Shown: positions 16,772-25,577 of the stretch, piece after piece | Position numbering within the stretch: position 1 is the first letter of the stretch | Layout of the letters: each line of letters starts with the position of its first letter | NCBI GenBank assembly: GCA_030145055.1 | Contig: JAQYWK010000002.1 | Location: 1-64,000, forward strand | Direction of reading: 5' to 3' | DNA length: 64,000 nt | Origin: Desulfovibrio sp. | GTDB taxonomy: Bacteria; Desulfobacterota; Desulfovibrionia; Desulfovibrionales; Desulfovibrionaceae | Translations under genes and position numbers: made by a program | The notes under the pieces: generated by a model | What the model was told of the DNA's origin: nothing | What the model saw: only the letters and a program-made list of their open reading frames with translations | The model's database searches: none

Positions 16772-17239
16772 ATGAAAGACGAACGCAAAAGCGTAGCAGT
16801 AGAAATTCAAAACATGGTGCTACGGCATCGGGCTTTATCAGTAGAGCAAATAAGCGAATTAACTTTCGGCTCTGCCAAAAGCCATTGGACATTATACAAG
16901 GAACTGAACCCCGAAGATACCACTGCAAAGATGGGTGTTCTGGACCTTGTACCGCTCATGAAAACATGCGGTTCAGTGGCCCCGCTTGAGGCTGTAGCCC
17001 ACCAGATGAATATGGTTGTTGTCCCGCTACCGGAAGCGGGTATTTTTTCGGCCAGTCTGGAAGATGACATGAATCGCACCACTAAGGAATTCAGCGATTC
17101 CGTAACGAAGTTTGTTGCCATAATGGAAGACGGCAAGGTTGATCCGGCAGAGTTTGAGCAGTTTGATAAAGAAATAATGGAACTGATTTCAACAGCTCTT
17201 TACTGGCGTGACGGCATCAAAGCTATGGTGAAGGGCTAA
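16772..17239 (+). CDS. Phage regulatory CII-family (CP76-like) protein
   Basis: The 155-aa protein matches the phage regulatory CII family of P2/186-like phages in layout. It has an N-terminal HTH-like part (HRALSVEQISELTFGSAKSHWTLY) with the LYKELNPE motif, then LDLVPLMKTCGSVAPLEAVA and a C-terminal helical part. In 186, CII activates the promoter for establishment of lysogeny. Start ATG after GGAGGA. Two bases separate it from the primase gene, so they are co-expressed. Confidence 0.7.
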   Translation: MKDERKSVAVEIQNMVLRHRALSVEQISELTFGSAKSHWTLYKELNPEDTTAKMGVLDLVPLMKTCGSVAPLEAVAHQMNMVVVPLPEAGIFSASLEDDMNRTTKEFSDSVTKFVAIMEDGKVDPAEFEQFDKEIMELISTALYWRDGIKAMVKG

Positions 17240-17241
17240 CT

Positions 17242-19608
17242 ATGGGCTGGGCAGGAACACATCTTTCTGAAGATGAACGCAAGACCATAGCGCGCTCACT
17301 GTTTGAGGATGCAAAGGAAGAAGGGAAATGGCTGAACGGGAAATGTCCGTTTCATGCTGATGATAACCCGTCCTTTGGCTACAACTTTGAAGACGACTAT
17401 TTTAAATGTCTTGCCGGATGCACCGACTGCGGCGACTTGATCAAGCTTTTTGGGCTGGTTAACGGTCTTGCCAATGATGAAGCTTTTAAGGCTTTCAAGA
17501 ATAAATACGGGCAGGGCGTAAACGATGGTCCGCAATCTAAAACCACTGTTCAGCAAAAGCGTAAAGTAAGTAAGCGCGGTGCTAATGTTGCAATACCGGA
17601 ATCAGCATGGGGCCGTATGGCTCTGTTGCCTGATGATTGGTTTTTCTTACTGAAGAAAGAGCGTGGATGGAATGCGGACGTTATCAAACGGCTAGACCTG
17701 CGTATGCAGATGGTTTTCCGAAACAGTGAAGGTGTAATACTTCCTGTTAATGGCGCACCTATGCGTGTGGCTATCCCTATTCGCGGCGATGACGGACAAC
17801 TTTATAATGTGCGGCTCTATCGCAAGCCCGGCACGAATTTGAAGAGCAAGATCATATCGTGGGGCAGGGGCTATGGTAATGCCCGTTTGTTTCCTGCTCC
17901 TTGTACGCTCAGTAAATCCGGTCCCATTCTGCTCTGCGAAGGCGAACCGGATACCATATGCGCGCTTTCCAATGGTTTCAGTTCCATTACTCAAACTTCC
18001 AAGACGGCTAAGTGGTCAAAAGAGCATATGGAGCCGTTTACGGGCCGTGATGTAATCATCGCATATGATGCTGACCAGCCGGGACAGTCGCATGCTGAAA
18101 AAGCGGCACGGTCTTTGGTTCAGGTGGCGCGTTCGGTGCGTATTATCGAATGGCCTGAATTCATGGGGCGTAATGCGGACGGTAGCTTGCCGGAAAAAGA
18201 CGGACTCGACCTTACAGACTTCTTTGTGCGCTTCAAGCAAGGGGCGAAGGATTTGCAAGGTCTGTTCGCCACGGCCCGCAAGGTTGAGAAACCGCAAGGG
18301 TTCGAAACAGGCGGAGAGTGGGCCTTTTTCCTTGATAATAGGTACAAGCCTCGTTTGTTGGCTGATCAGCTTCTACGGGATCAGCCGTTACTGTCTGATG
18401 ATATGACGGGCCTCTTGTATCGCTGGAACGCTAAATACTGGGAACAGATTTCGCGCGGCAATCTTCAACAATCGGCTACGCATTATCTCGGCATCGAGGC
18501 TTCAACCGCGCGTGTGAATGATGCAACGTCACTGGCTATCAATCTTGCAAATCTTCCGCACGGGCGCGCTGTTAACGATCAAGGGGATTGGGTGTGTCTG
18601 CAAAACGGTATGCTTAATCTCAAAACTCTTGAGCTAAAGCCGCATGACCACGATTACTATTCAACTATATGCCTCGGCGTGTCTTTTAATCCGGATTCAG
18701 AAGCTAAGTGTGATCGCTGGCTTAAGTATCTGAATGACACGGTTCAAACGCCTGAACCCATTGCCCAGCTTCAAGAATTCATGGGCTATAGCCTTACCCG
18801 TGACACGCACTTTGAAAAGTGTCTGTTGCTACTGGGTGACGGTTCGGATGGTAAATCTACATTTCTAAATATCACGCGCGCGTTGGTGTCACCTAATAAC
18901 TGTTCGGCGGTAGCCTTTCAGGATTTGGAAGATCAGTTCCGGCGCGCAAGCCTCTATAACAAGTTACTTAACATTTCCACGGAAATAGGCTCGGCGGCTA
19001 TGGAAACACCCATATTTAAGGCTGTCGTATCCGGTGACCCTATTCAGGGCGCATTTAAGCATAAAGATTCATTTGAATTCACGCCGTTCTGTAAGCTGGC
19101 ATTTGCGGCTAATAAATTGCCGCGTGTGCTGGATAATACAGATGGTTTTTTCAGACGCATGTTGCCCATTAAGTTCAAGCGGCAATATCTGGAAGGTGAT
19201 CCAGACCGCAACCCGAACTTGTTCAAAGAATTGGTTGCAAACGAACTATCCGAAATCTTTCATTGGGCATTGGTCGGACTGCATAGGCTCTATGAGCAAG
19301 GGCGGTTTTCATCCTCAGATGAAACCATTGATCTACTGATGGATTACAGGCGGCTTAATAACCCTGTTCAGGCGTTCGTTGAAGATAAGTGTGAGCTTAC
19401 AGACGGGGCCAAGGAATCTAAAGATTCGCTCTATAAGGCATACCGTGAATACAGTTCATTAAATGGCTATCAGGCTATGCATAAGGAGAACTTCTTCAGG
19501 GAACTTTATTCAGCGGTCAAGACACTGCGTGAAACTCGCCCGCGTGTTGATGGGCGGCGTTGTCGTATGATTTCAGGCATTAAAACAAAATTTGAGCTTA
19601 CAGCCTAA
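17242..19608 (+). CDS. P4-type primase-helicase
   Basis: The 788-aa replication protein combines a CHC2-like zinc finger (CPFHADDNPSF...CLAGCTDC, about 35-60) and a TOPRIM-type primase centre (CEGEPD at about 231, AYDAD at about 273). A D5N-like linker (about 440-500) and an SF3 helicase domain follow, with Walker A GDGSDGKST near residue 533. A winged-helix-type C-terminus completes it. Proteins of this type (P4 alpha relatives) prime and unwind phage DNA. It is in the rightward early operon, and a repeat-rich possible origin follows directly. Confidence 0.9.
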   Translation: MGWAGTHLSEDERKTIARSLFEDAKEEGKWLNGKCPFHADDNPSFGYNFEDDYFKCLAGCTDCGDLIKLFGLVNGLANDEAFKAFKNKYGQGVNDGPQSKTTVQQKRKVSKRGANVAIPESAWGRMALLPDDWFFLLKKERGWNADVIKRLDLRMQMVFRNSEGVILPVNGAPMRVAIPIRGDDGQLYNVRLYRKPGTNLKSKIISWGRGYGNARLFPAPCTLSKSGPILLCEGEPDTICALSNGFSSITQTSKTAKWSKEHMEPFTGRDVIIAYDADQPGQSHAEKAARSLVQVARSVRIIEWPEFMGRNADGSLPEKDGLDLTDFFVRFKQGAKDLQGLFATARKVEKPQGFETGGEWAFFLDNRYKPRLLADQLLRDQPLLSDDMTGLLYRWNAKYWEQISRGNLQQSATHYLGIEASTARVNDATSLAINLANLPHGRAVNDQGDWVCLQNGMLNLKTLELKPHDHDYYSTICLGVSFNPDSEAKCDRWLKYLNDTVQTPEPIAQLQEFMGYSLTRDTHFEKCLLLLGDGSDGKSTFLNITRALVSPNNCSAVAFQDLEDQFRRASLYNKLLNISTEIGSAAMETPIFKAVVSGDPIQGAFKHKDSFEFTPFCKLAFAANKLPRVLDNTDGFFRRMLPIKFKRQYLEGDPDRNPNLFKELVANELSEIFHWALVGLHRLYEQGRFSSSDETIDLLMDYRRLNNPVQAFVEDKCELTDGAKESKDSLYKAYREYSSLNGYQAMHKENFFRELYSAVKTLRETRPRVDGRRCRMISGIKTKFELTA

Positions 19609-20022
19609 TGAGCTTCTTTACTGGCATATATGCGAGTGGGGCGGCTTGTGCTGTTTCCCCCGCACCCCCTTATAATGACCTGCGGCGTTGTCTCGCCTTA
19701 CTTACTGGGCAAATTAATACATGTTCGGAATTTCTGCTTCCCCCGGCGAAGTGGTTCCAACGTGTCGGGACCACATGGTCCACGTGTCGAAGCTCGGCAA
19801 GGCCCGTGAATACAGGAGCGGTCCACGGTGGTACCAGTGGTCCACGGTACGGGGCGGAAGTTGCCTATATGTGTGCGTGGGTGCGTACGTATACGCGAGA
19901 CTCCCAGTATTTGGTTTTTAAGATTGGTACATGGACTGCTGGTACAGAAAAGAAAAAGATTAATGTTCTTAGTGGTTTTAACAATTCACTGACATGGGAC
20001 TAACCTTGGAACCGGAACCAAA
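19609..20022. other. Repeat-rich non-coding region, possible replication origin
   Basis: GGTCCACG occurs at 19777-19784, 19820-19827 and 19839-19846, the last two in a 19-base repeat (GGTCCACGGTGGTACCAGT spacing). An inverted GGACCAC lies at 19768. The sequence also has alternating TATATGTGTGCG/GTACGTATACG tracts. An ORF spans it (131 aa) but its composition (Cys, Trp, Pro scattered, no domain) is poor. Iterons next to a P4-type helicase suggest an origin; this is inference. Confidence 0.4.
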
Positions 20023-20427
20023 ATGAATGCACTAACAAAGCTTCAAAGCAAATACAAAGAGCTGGAACCTGAAACAATTTTCAACAAGTACAGTCGTATG
20101 TGTCGGCAGGATGATCTTATTCCCATGCAGAAAGAAGAATTCGAGAAGCATTGGAAAACCTTCGAAGACGGACACAAGGCAATGAAGCAGCTAGGTGTAT
20201 TGATTCGGGAGCATCGGCAGATGTTCATGGTCAAACGGAACAAGGTGGATGAACTGGTTGTGGTGATTGATGAAGCATGGGGCAGAGCGAATGGTGAAAC
20301 CGTGTGGCAAATGTGGGAACTGTTTGAGCAAGCCGCGCCGTTGATATGTTTATGCTACTTGAATCGCTTACCTTTTCATGGTGAAGAACCACCGAAGAAA
20401 ATTACAAGCACCATGTTAACTTTTTAG
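20023..20427 (+). CDS. Unrecognised phage protein before packaging genes
   Basis: The 134-aa protein is mostly helical and charged (KEEFEKHWKTFEDGHKAMKQL), with a C-terminal LICLCYLNRL stretch. ATG at 20023 has GGAACCGGAAC upstream as a weak ribosome-binding site. It lies between the possible origin and the cos candidate. No family recognised. Confidence 0.55.
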   Translation: MNALTKLQSKYKELEPETIFNKYSRMCRQDDLIPMQKEEFEKHWKTFEDGHKAMKQLGVLIREHRQMFMVKRNKVDELVVVIDEAWGRANGETVWQMWELFEQAAPLICLCYLNRLPFHGEEPPKKITSTMLTF

Positions 20428-20453
20428 GTACTCCCCAGCGATTCTCGAAACAC

Positions 20454-20480
20454 GGGTAGTATCGACCTCGGGTCTTTTGC
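20454..20480 (+). other. Candidate cosN packaging site
   Basis: GGGTAGTATCGACCTCGGG then TCTTTTGC resembles lambda cosN (GGGCGGCGACCTCGCGGG then TTTTCGC). It includes the dyad GACC-TCG-GGTC and lies 80-100 bases upstream of the terminase small-subunit gene, as in lambda. Downstream GCACAC repeats (20480, 20504) could serve terminase binding. No cohesive ends have been shown. Confidence 0.4.
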
Positions 20481-20559
20481 ACACGGAATGTTTTAAAAAA
20501 TATGCACACTGCACAAGCTGTATCAAACGTGTCACTTTCATAATTTGGGTGCTACTTAA

Positions 20560-21129
20560 ATGGTTGAAAAATATCACAAATCAATAAATCAGGCGTGGGT
20601 TCAGTTCGGGCAAGATAGCTGGCAAATTTCACGGCGGACCTTCTTTAATTACGTGGGGAAGACCAAACAAGTTAAGCCCATCGGTGGCAAATATTACGAA
20701 GATGATATTTCAGAACTTGCCCAGCAACTCGGCTGGGTTCCCATCGGTAAAAAAGCGGAAGCGGATCAGCCGGACGAGGATGGATTAACCGGGGATGCGG
20801 CAAAGCGTTTTCAGGAAGCCAAGGCCAAGGACAAAGAATATGAAGCAGAGCTTAGACGATTAAAACTTGAACAGACGCAAGGTAAGCTCATTGACCGTGA
20901 AAGCGTGGAAATGCTCATGGCTGGCAAAACTTCGGTACTTGATACGGGCCTTCGCCAACTGTTTTTGATGAAAGGGCGTGAATTAATCCATGCCGTGGAA
21001 GGTAAGCCGGAACATGAAGACGCTTTCATTCAGCTTTTGAATGACGAACTGGATGAATTACTAAGCGAGTTTGCGCGTACCGATCAAATCACAATGGAGT
21101 TTGTAAGTGGAAGCCAGTTCGATAGTTAA
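20560..21129 (+). CDS. Terminase small subunit (Nu1-like)
   Basis: The 189-aa protein starts with a winged-helix-like segment (QAWVQFGQDSWQISRRTFFNYV) used for cos recognition. It continues with a charged helix (AKRFQEAKAKDKEYEAELRRLKLEQTQ, read in part) and a C-terminal part that would bind the large subunit. This is the layout of lambda Nu1. It overlaps the large-subunit gene by 23 bases. Position after the cos candidate supports the call. Confidence 0.85.
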   Translation: MVEKYHKSINQAWVQFGQDSWQISRRTFFNYVGKTKQVKPIGGKYYEDDISELAQQLGWVPIGKKAEADQPDEDGLTGDAAKRFQEAKAKDKEYEAELRRLKLEQTQGKLIDRESVEMLMAGKTSVLDTGLRQLFLMKGRELIHAVEGKPEHEDAFIQLLNDELDELLSEFARTDQITMEFVSGSQFDS

Positions 21130-23068
21130 AAATATGGTCGGAAAGCCCATACCCGTTCCGGTAGATCGTTTTTCATTGTCTCCAGAAATGATAGGGAAGC
21201 GGTTCACCTTTTCATTCAGCCGTGGTGAAAAGCAGATTTTGCGGAAGCGTAAAAAGATTAGGGTAAGCAAGTGGGCGGAGCAGTCGCGCATTTTGGTTCC
21301 TGAATCCAGTTCCTTACCGGGTATGTGGCGCAATGATGTAACGCCTTACCTTACCGATATAATGGATAGCCTTTTCCATAGCGGAGTTCAGACCGTTGTT
21401 GTTTGTGCCGCTCCGCAGGTTGGTAAAACCGAAGTGCTGCTTAATGCGTTGGGCTATGCCGTGGATCGTGAACCGAGTCCGGCAATGATCATCTATCCCG
21501 ATATGACAGCGGCGAAGGATTCGAGCAGGGATAGAGTTCTGCCCATGCTCAAAACTTCGCCGAAGCTTTCCAAGTATCTGACTGGCTCAACGGATGATGA
21601 AGCATCGCTCCGCATAAACTTACGGCATATGCCGATCTATATGGGCTGGGCGCACTCTGCATCCCGTCTGGCATCGAAGCCTATCCGCTATGTTTTCTTT
21701 GATGAGATTGATAAATATCCCACCACCGCGAACAAGAAAGAAGCCGATCCGCTCAGTCTGGCGGAAAAGCGCGGGCGTACTTATCGCAACCGCAAGTTTT
21801 TGAAAATTTCCACACCGACAAATGAAAGCGGCCCTATCTGGACTGCTCTTAACATCGAAGCTCAAGTCGTATTCGGATATAAGGTGCGTTGTCCGATTTG
21901 CGGTCATGTGCATGAAATGGATTTTGATCAAATCAAATGGCCTGAAAGAGAAACGGCTGATCCTTCCCAGCATGCCGAACGGGTCGAGGCTGAAAAGCTG
22001 GCGTGGTACGAATGCCCGAACATGGGTTGTAAGTGGGATGATGGCACACGGGATAAGGCCGTAAGTTTTGGCGCATGGTTCGATCGTGTGTCCGGCACTC
22101 CGCTTGAAGCTTACCTTAAATCTAAGCGGCCTAAGAAGATCGGCTTTCATATTCCAAGCTGGCTATCAAGATTCGTTTCTCTGTCTGAAGTAGCCGCCGC
22201 ATTTTTGCGGGGTCAGAAGTCCAGTCTTAATCCTGAATGGCGTGAAAAGCTGAAAGATTTCATGAACTCCCACAAGGCGGAAGCGTGGGTTAATTATCAG
22301 CAGGAACGCAGTGAAGAGAAGATTCTTGCGCTTAAAGATGATCGCCCGCGCTTGCTTGTTCCCGGTGGTGACGTGGTGGCCTGTCTCACTGCCGCCATTG
22401 ATACGCAGTCCGGCAGGGGCGGTTATTTCCCCTATGAAATCCGTGCATGGGGTTACGGCATGGTGCATGAATCATGGCTGGTTGCTGATGGCGAAGTGGA
22501 AAGCTTTGAAGCTTTGGCGGAAGTTTTGTGGGATCGTGAATACAAGGACGCAGAAGGCAATCAATATCTTGTGCGGCTGGCACTTATAGATGCAATGGGG
22601 CATCGGACAGACGAAGTTTACGATTTTTGCCGACTCAATCGGGGGCGTATTCTGCCGCTGAAAGGTGAGCAGACAATGGCGCGCCCGTTTTCATACAGTC
22701 AGATTGATATTTTCCCCGGTTCAAACAAGCCTATACCCGGCGGCCTTAAGCTTTTGCGGGTGAATGTGACGCATTACAAGAACGCTTTATCCAATCGCCT
22801 TGCCATTAATCCCGCTGATCCGGGAGCGTATCACCTGCACAGTGAAGTTTCGGATGCGTGGGCGCGTGAAATGACAGCTGAATACGTGAATGAAAAAGGG
22901 TATTGGGAATGTCCTAAAGGAAGGCCCAACCATGCTTGGGATATTGCCGGATATAACCTTGCGGCTGCGGATTTGCTGGGCGTTAAGTCCTACAAGCAAG
23001 CGGGTATGAAGGCTAAGAAAAAGGCTCCAAGAAAGAAAGTTAACCCTTACACCAACGGCGGTAGATAG
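21107..23068 (+). CDS. Terminase large subunit (GpA family)
   Basis: The 653-aa GpA-type packaging motor-nuclease has ATPase Walker A (APQVGKTE, about residue 100) and Walker B (FFDEID, about 195). A zinc-binding insert (CPICGHVH...CPNMGCKW) and a C-terminal nuclease domain (LIDAMGHRTDEVY) follow. It translocates DNA into the prohead and cuts at cos. GTG at 21107 gives MEASSIVKN; an ATG at 21134 is an alternative. GpA-type enzymes are associated with cos packaging. Confidence 0.95.
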   Translation: MEASSIVKNMVGKPIPVPVDRFSLSPEMIGKRFTFSFSRGEKQILRKRKKIRVSKWAEQSRILVPESSSLPGMWRNDVTPYLTDIMDSLFHSGVQTVVVCAAPQVGKTEVLLNALGYAVDREPSPAMIIYPDMTAAKDSSRDRVLPMLKTSPKLSKYLTGSTDDEASLRINLRHMPIYMGWAHSASRLASKPIRYVFFDEIDKYPTTANKKEADPLSLAEKRGRTYRNRKFLKISTPTNESGPIWTALNIEAQVVFGYKVRCPICGHVHEMDFDQIKWPERETADPSQHAERVEAEKLAWYECPNMGCKWDDGTRDKAVSFGAWFDRVSGTPLEAYLKSKRPKKIGFHIPSWLSRFVSLSEVAAAFLRGQKSSLNPEWREKLKDFMNSHKAEAWVNYQQERSEEKILALKDDRPRLLVPGGDVVACLTAAIDTQSGRGGYFPYEIRAWGYGMVHESWLVADGEVESFEALAEVLWDREYKDAEGNQYLVRLALIDAMGHRTDEVYDFCRLNRGRILPLKGEQTMARPFSYSQIDIFPGSNKPIPGGLKLLRVNVTHYKNALSNRLAINPADPGAYHLHSEVSDAWAREMTAEYVNEKGYWECPKGRPNHAWDIAGYNLAAADLLGVKSYKQAGMKAKKKAPRKKVNPYTNGGR

Positions 23069-23069
23069 T

Positions 23070-23297
23070 ATGTCAGCCAAGTTAATAGCGGCGGCAATGG
23101 CTAAAGCGAAAGAGGGCGTGATATTCAGCCCGAAGGATGGCGCGGTGTGTCCGTGGTGCGGAGCTGTGCGGATTCCGGTTACTTCATCGCCCAAGTGGGA
23201 TGGTGGCATCAAGATTCGGTATCATAAGTGTAAGGAGCATGGTTGTTTGTTGGCGCAGATGGGGCAGGGGGTTAAGAGTATTCAGGGGGATGGATGA
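23070..23297 (+). CDS. Ogr/Delta-like zinc-finger protein
   Basis: The 75-aa protein has C-x2-C (CPWC), 23 residues, then C-x4-C (RYHKCKEHGC). That is nearly the C-x2-C-x22-C-x4-C pattern of Ogr/Delta late-gene activators of P2/P4 phages, including the RYHxC context. In P2-type phages these activate late promoters. It sits between terminase and portal modules, at the left edge of the cargo slot, and a diverged copy of its 3' end recurs at 23858-23960. Functional role as activator is inferred. Confidence 0.55.
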   Translation: MSAKLIAAAMAKAKEGVIFSPKDGAVCPWCGAVRIPVTSSPKWDGGIKIRYHKCKEHGCLLAQMGQGVKSIQGDG

Positions 23298-23406
23298 AGT
23301 GTATCTTAATTTTTCGAATTAGATCTTGCTTATCGAAAAATCGTGCTTAATGTAATTAAGTCTTGGATTGTCCTAGATATCTTAACCCTTTATCCTAGGA
23401 GGAATT

Positions 23407-23670
23407 ATGAAAACGATAGCCGTTTTTCCAAATTCATCTGATTTTCGAGAAAAGATTGTATTTCCATTTCCTGAATTAGATTCTAGTTTACCAACAGATG
23501 AAGCATTGGAAAGTCTTCCACATGGAATTTATAGCTTTGAAACTGAATACGAAAACAAGAATTGTTATTTAGAAATTGAATTTGGTTTAGGTGAACCGGA
23601 TGCAATTGTATTTAGAATTGATGATGATGTAAAACATGATTCAATCGTCTTTAGCATCCTCGACAACTAA
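23407..23670 (+). CDS. Small cargo protein, unrecognised
   Basis: The 87-aa AT-rich ORF starts at ATG 23407 with AGGAGG five bases upstream. It is acidic (about 20 D/E), beta-rich (CYLEIEFGLGEPDAIVFRI) and without cysteine pairs or membrane segments. It lies between the intact and the duplicated ogr-like sequences, with its own upstream region and a terminator after it, so it behaves as an inserted single-gene cargo. Function unknown. Confidence 0.6.
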   Translation: MKTIAVFPNSSDFREKIVFPFPELDSSLPTDEALESLPHGIYSFETEYENKNCYLEIEFGLGEPDAIVFRIDDDVKHDSIVFSILDN

Positions 23671-23809
23671 TTCGTTGATTTTACTTTATGCTGTAGCACA
23701 CTTGATATACTTATAGATAATACATTGATATAATTTTAGAGAAAATACGTAATACTATTTTTAGATGACATTTACTTCATAAGAAACCTCTAAAAAAGCG
23801 CAATGCTAC

Positions 23810-23837
23810 AGCCCGCCTCACGGCGGGCTTTCTTTTG
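23810..23837 (+). terminator. Terminator after 87-aa cargo gene
   Basis: Stem AGCCCGCC/GGCGGGCT with a TCAC loop followed by TTCTTTT. Confidence 0.85.
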
Positions 23838-23857
23838 CCTTTCCTCTATTTCCCTGC

Positions 23858-23960
23858 TCCGGTTACTTCATCGCCTAAGTGGGATGGGGGCATTAAGGTT
23901 CGGTATCACAAGTGCAGGAATAAAGGACGTTTGCTGGCTAAGATGGGGGCAGGGGAATAA
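23858..23960 (+). pseudogene. Duplicated 3' end of an ogr-like gene
   Basis: Reads PVTSSPKWDGGIKVRYHK then CRNKGRLLAKMGAGE and a stop, matching the intact gene (PVTSSPKWDGGIKIRYHK at 23174 on) but with many silent changes and loss of the last zinc cysteine. Silent divergence means it came from a related phage allele, not a recent copy. It lies just before the AAA ATPase gene and looks like a recombination scar. Confidence 0.85.
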
Positions 23961-24035
23961 CGGCTTTTATGCTTGACATTTGCTGTATAAGTGCTTTTGT
24001 TAGTCGTCTATAATTTTAATATGTAGAGGTATGAA

Positions 24036-25577
24036 GTGATTTTTAATATTATACCTTGGGGGAGTTTCCATCCTGCTCAAGGTCGCAATCTCGTTTATCT
24101 TACGACTGATAGTTGGAATGATCTTTCATTTATGACTTTATTTCATATAACTCTTTTTGATGAAAATGGTACTTGTTATAATTTGGGTGACATAAAAATA
24201 GGCTTTAAAGGTCAAACTGATGAAGTCTCTACTTCGTCTACCTTACCTAAATCATTTAATGAATTGCCAGATAATTATTTTTCACTTGGTCAAGACGTAG
24301 ATTATTATAGGAAGATAAAAAATAATTTATCTGATGAATTTGCTAATAAATTTCTTCATTTATTGAAGGATGTTGCATTCAATGAAACTAATTTAAATGT
24401 AGCAATGAGGGAGAGAGTTTTTAGTACTTCTCTATTAAGGAGTGTAAGCATTGCTGCTGTTAAAGGGCAATTTAAGAGGGTTCTTGAGGGAGGTGCTCCT
24501 CTTACTGATTTTAGTTTTATATATAAAAGACCTGAAAGTGAAAATTTTGCAGGGATAGACTTAAATTTTAAAGTTAAAGCTGAATCTAAGCCAAGTACAA
24601 ATATACATGCAATAATAGGTCGGAATGGGGTCGGAAAGACTACACTCTTAAACGGAATGATTGAGGGTATTGCTAAAAACGAAAATTCAAAAGGGTCTTT
24701 TTATGCTAAAGATGCTTTTCTGCCTGCTCGTCCTATTACCGATGATTATTTTAGTAGCTTAGTTTCCGTTTCATTTAGTGCTTTTGACCCATTTAATCCA
24801 CCTCCTGAACAATCTGATCCCTCGCTTGGAACTTGTTATCACTATATAGGTTTAAAAAGTTGCGAGACTGAAAATAGCATGAATCTTAAGACCCTCACAG
24901 TCTTACATGCTGAATTTATTGAGAGCCTTGTTCAATGTTTAATTGAAAATGGAAAAAGAGAACGATGGCTTAATGCTATTTCAATTTTAGAGTCGGATCA
25001 AAATTTTGCTGAGATGGAATTGTCAAAATTTGCGTCTTTGTGCGGAGAAGAATTAAAAAGCCATGCAGCAAATCGTATAAAAAGAATGAGTTCTGGACAT
25101 GCCGTAGTTTTGCTCATAATTACAAAACTTATTGATACCGTCGAAGAAAAAACACTCGTTTTGGTTGATGAACCTGAAAGTCATCTTCACCCCCCCTTGC
25201 TTTCTGCATTTACTAGGGCATTGAGCCAACTTTTATTTAATAGAAATGGTGTTGCAATTATTGCAACACATTCTCCTGTTGTTTTACAGGAAATCCCTAA
25301 ATCTTGTGTTTGGAAGGTAACAAGAGTTCGCCTTGCTGCATCATCTGTAAGACCAGAACTTGAAACGTTTGGTGAGAATGTTGGAGTTTTAACGCGGGAA
25401 GTTTTTGGTTTAGAAGTTGTTAAGTCGGGATTTCACACTTTATTAGGACAGTCTGTTTCGAAAGGTAAATCATATGCTGAAATTGTTGAGGAGTATGGAG
25501 ACCAATTAGGTTTTGAAGCGAAAGCTATTTTGCAGGCAATGGTATTAAATCGAGATCAAGGGAGGGGAGAGTCGTAA
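24036..25577 (+). CDS. AAA/ABC-type ATPase of a Septu-like (PtuA) pair
   Basis: The 513-aa protein has an N-terminal extension (~150 aa) and an ATPase core. That core shows Walker A GRNGVGKTT (about 195-203), a signature-like RMSSGHAVV (about 349), Walker B LVLVDEPESHLHPPLL (about 373-388) and the switch histidine IIATHSP (about 410). The HLHPPLL motif is typical of RecF/OLD-related ATPases paired with HNH nucleases in Septu systems. GTG at 24036 follows GTAGAGGTATGAA. It is followed by the HNH gene with a one-base overlap (TAATG). AT-rich compared with phage core genes, consistent with transfer. Confidence 0.8.
   Translation: MIFNIIPWGSFHPAQGRNLVYLTTDSWNDLSFMTLFHITLFDENGTCYNLGDIKIGFKGQTDEVSTSSTLPKSFNELPDNYFSLGQDVDYYRKIKNNLSDEFANKFLHLLKDVAFNETNLNVAMRERVFSTSLLRSVSIAAVKGQFKRVLEGGAPLTDFSFIYKRPESENFAGIDLNFKVKAESKPSTNIHAIIGRNGVGKTTLLNGMIEGIAKNENSKGSFYAKDAFLPARPITDDYFSSLVSVSFSAFDPFNPPPEQSDPSLGTCYHYIGLKSCETENSMNLKTLTVLHAEFIESLVQCLIENGKRERWLNAISILESDQNFAEMELSKFASLCGEELKSHAANRIKRMSSGHAVVLLIITKLIDTVEEKTLVLVDEPESHLHPPLLSAFTRALSQLLFNRNGVAIIATHSPVVLQEIPKSCVWKVTRVRLAASSVRPELETFGENVGVLTREVFGLEVVKSGFHTLLGQSVSKGKSYAEIVEEYGDQLGFEAKAILQAMVLNRDQGRGES

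Noticed and set aside
19608-20003. 131-aa protein after the primase
   Set aside because: Composition is poor (scattered Cys/Trp/Pro), no ribosome-binding site beyond the overlap, and the region is dominated by short repeats.
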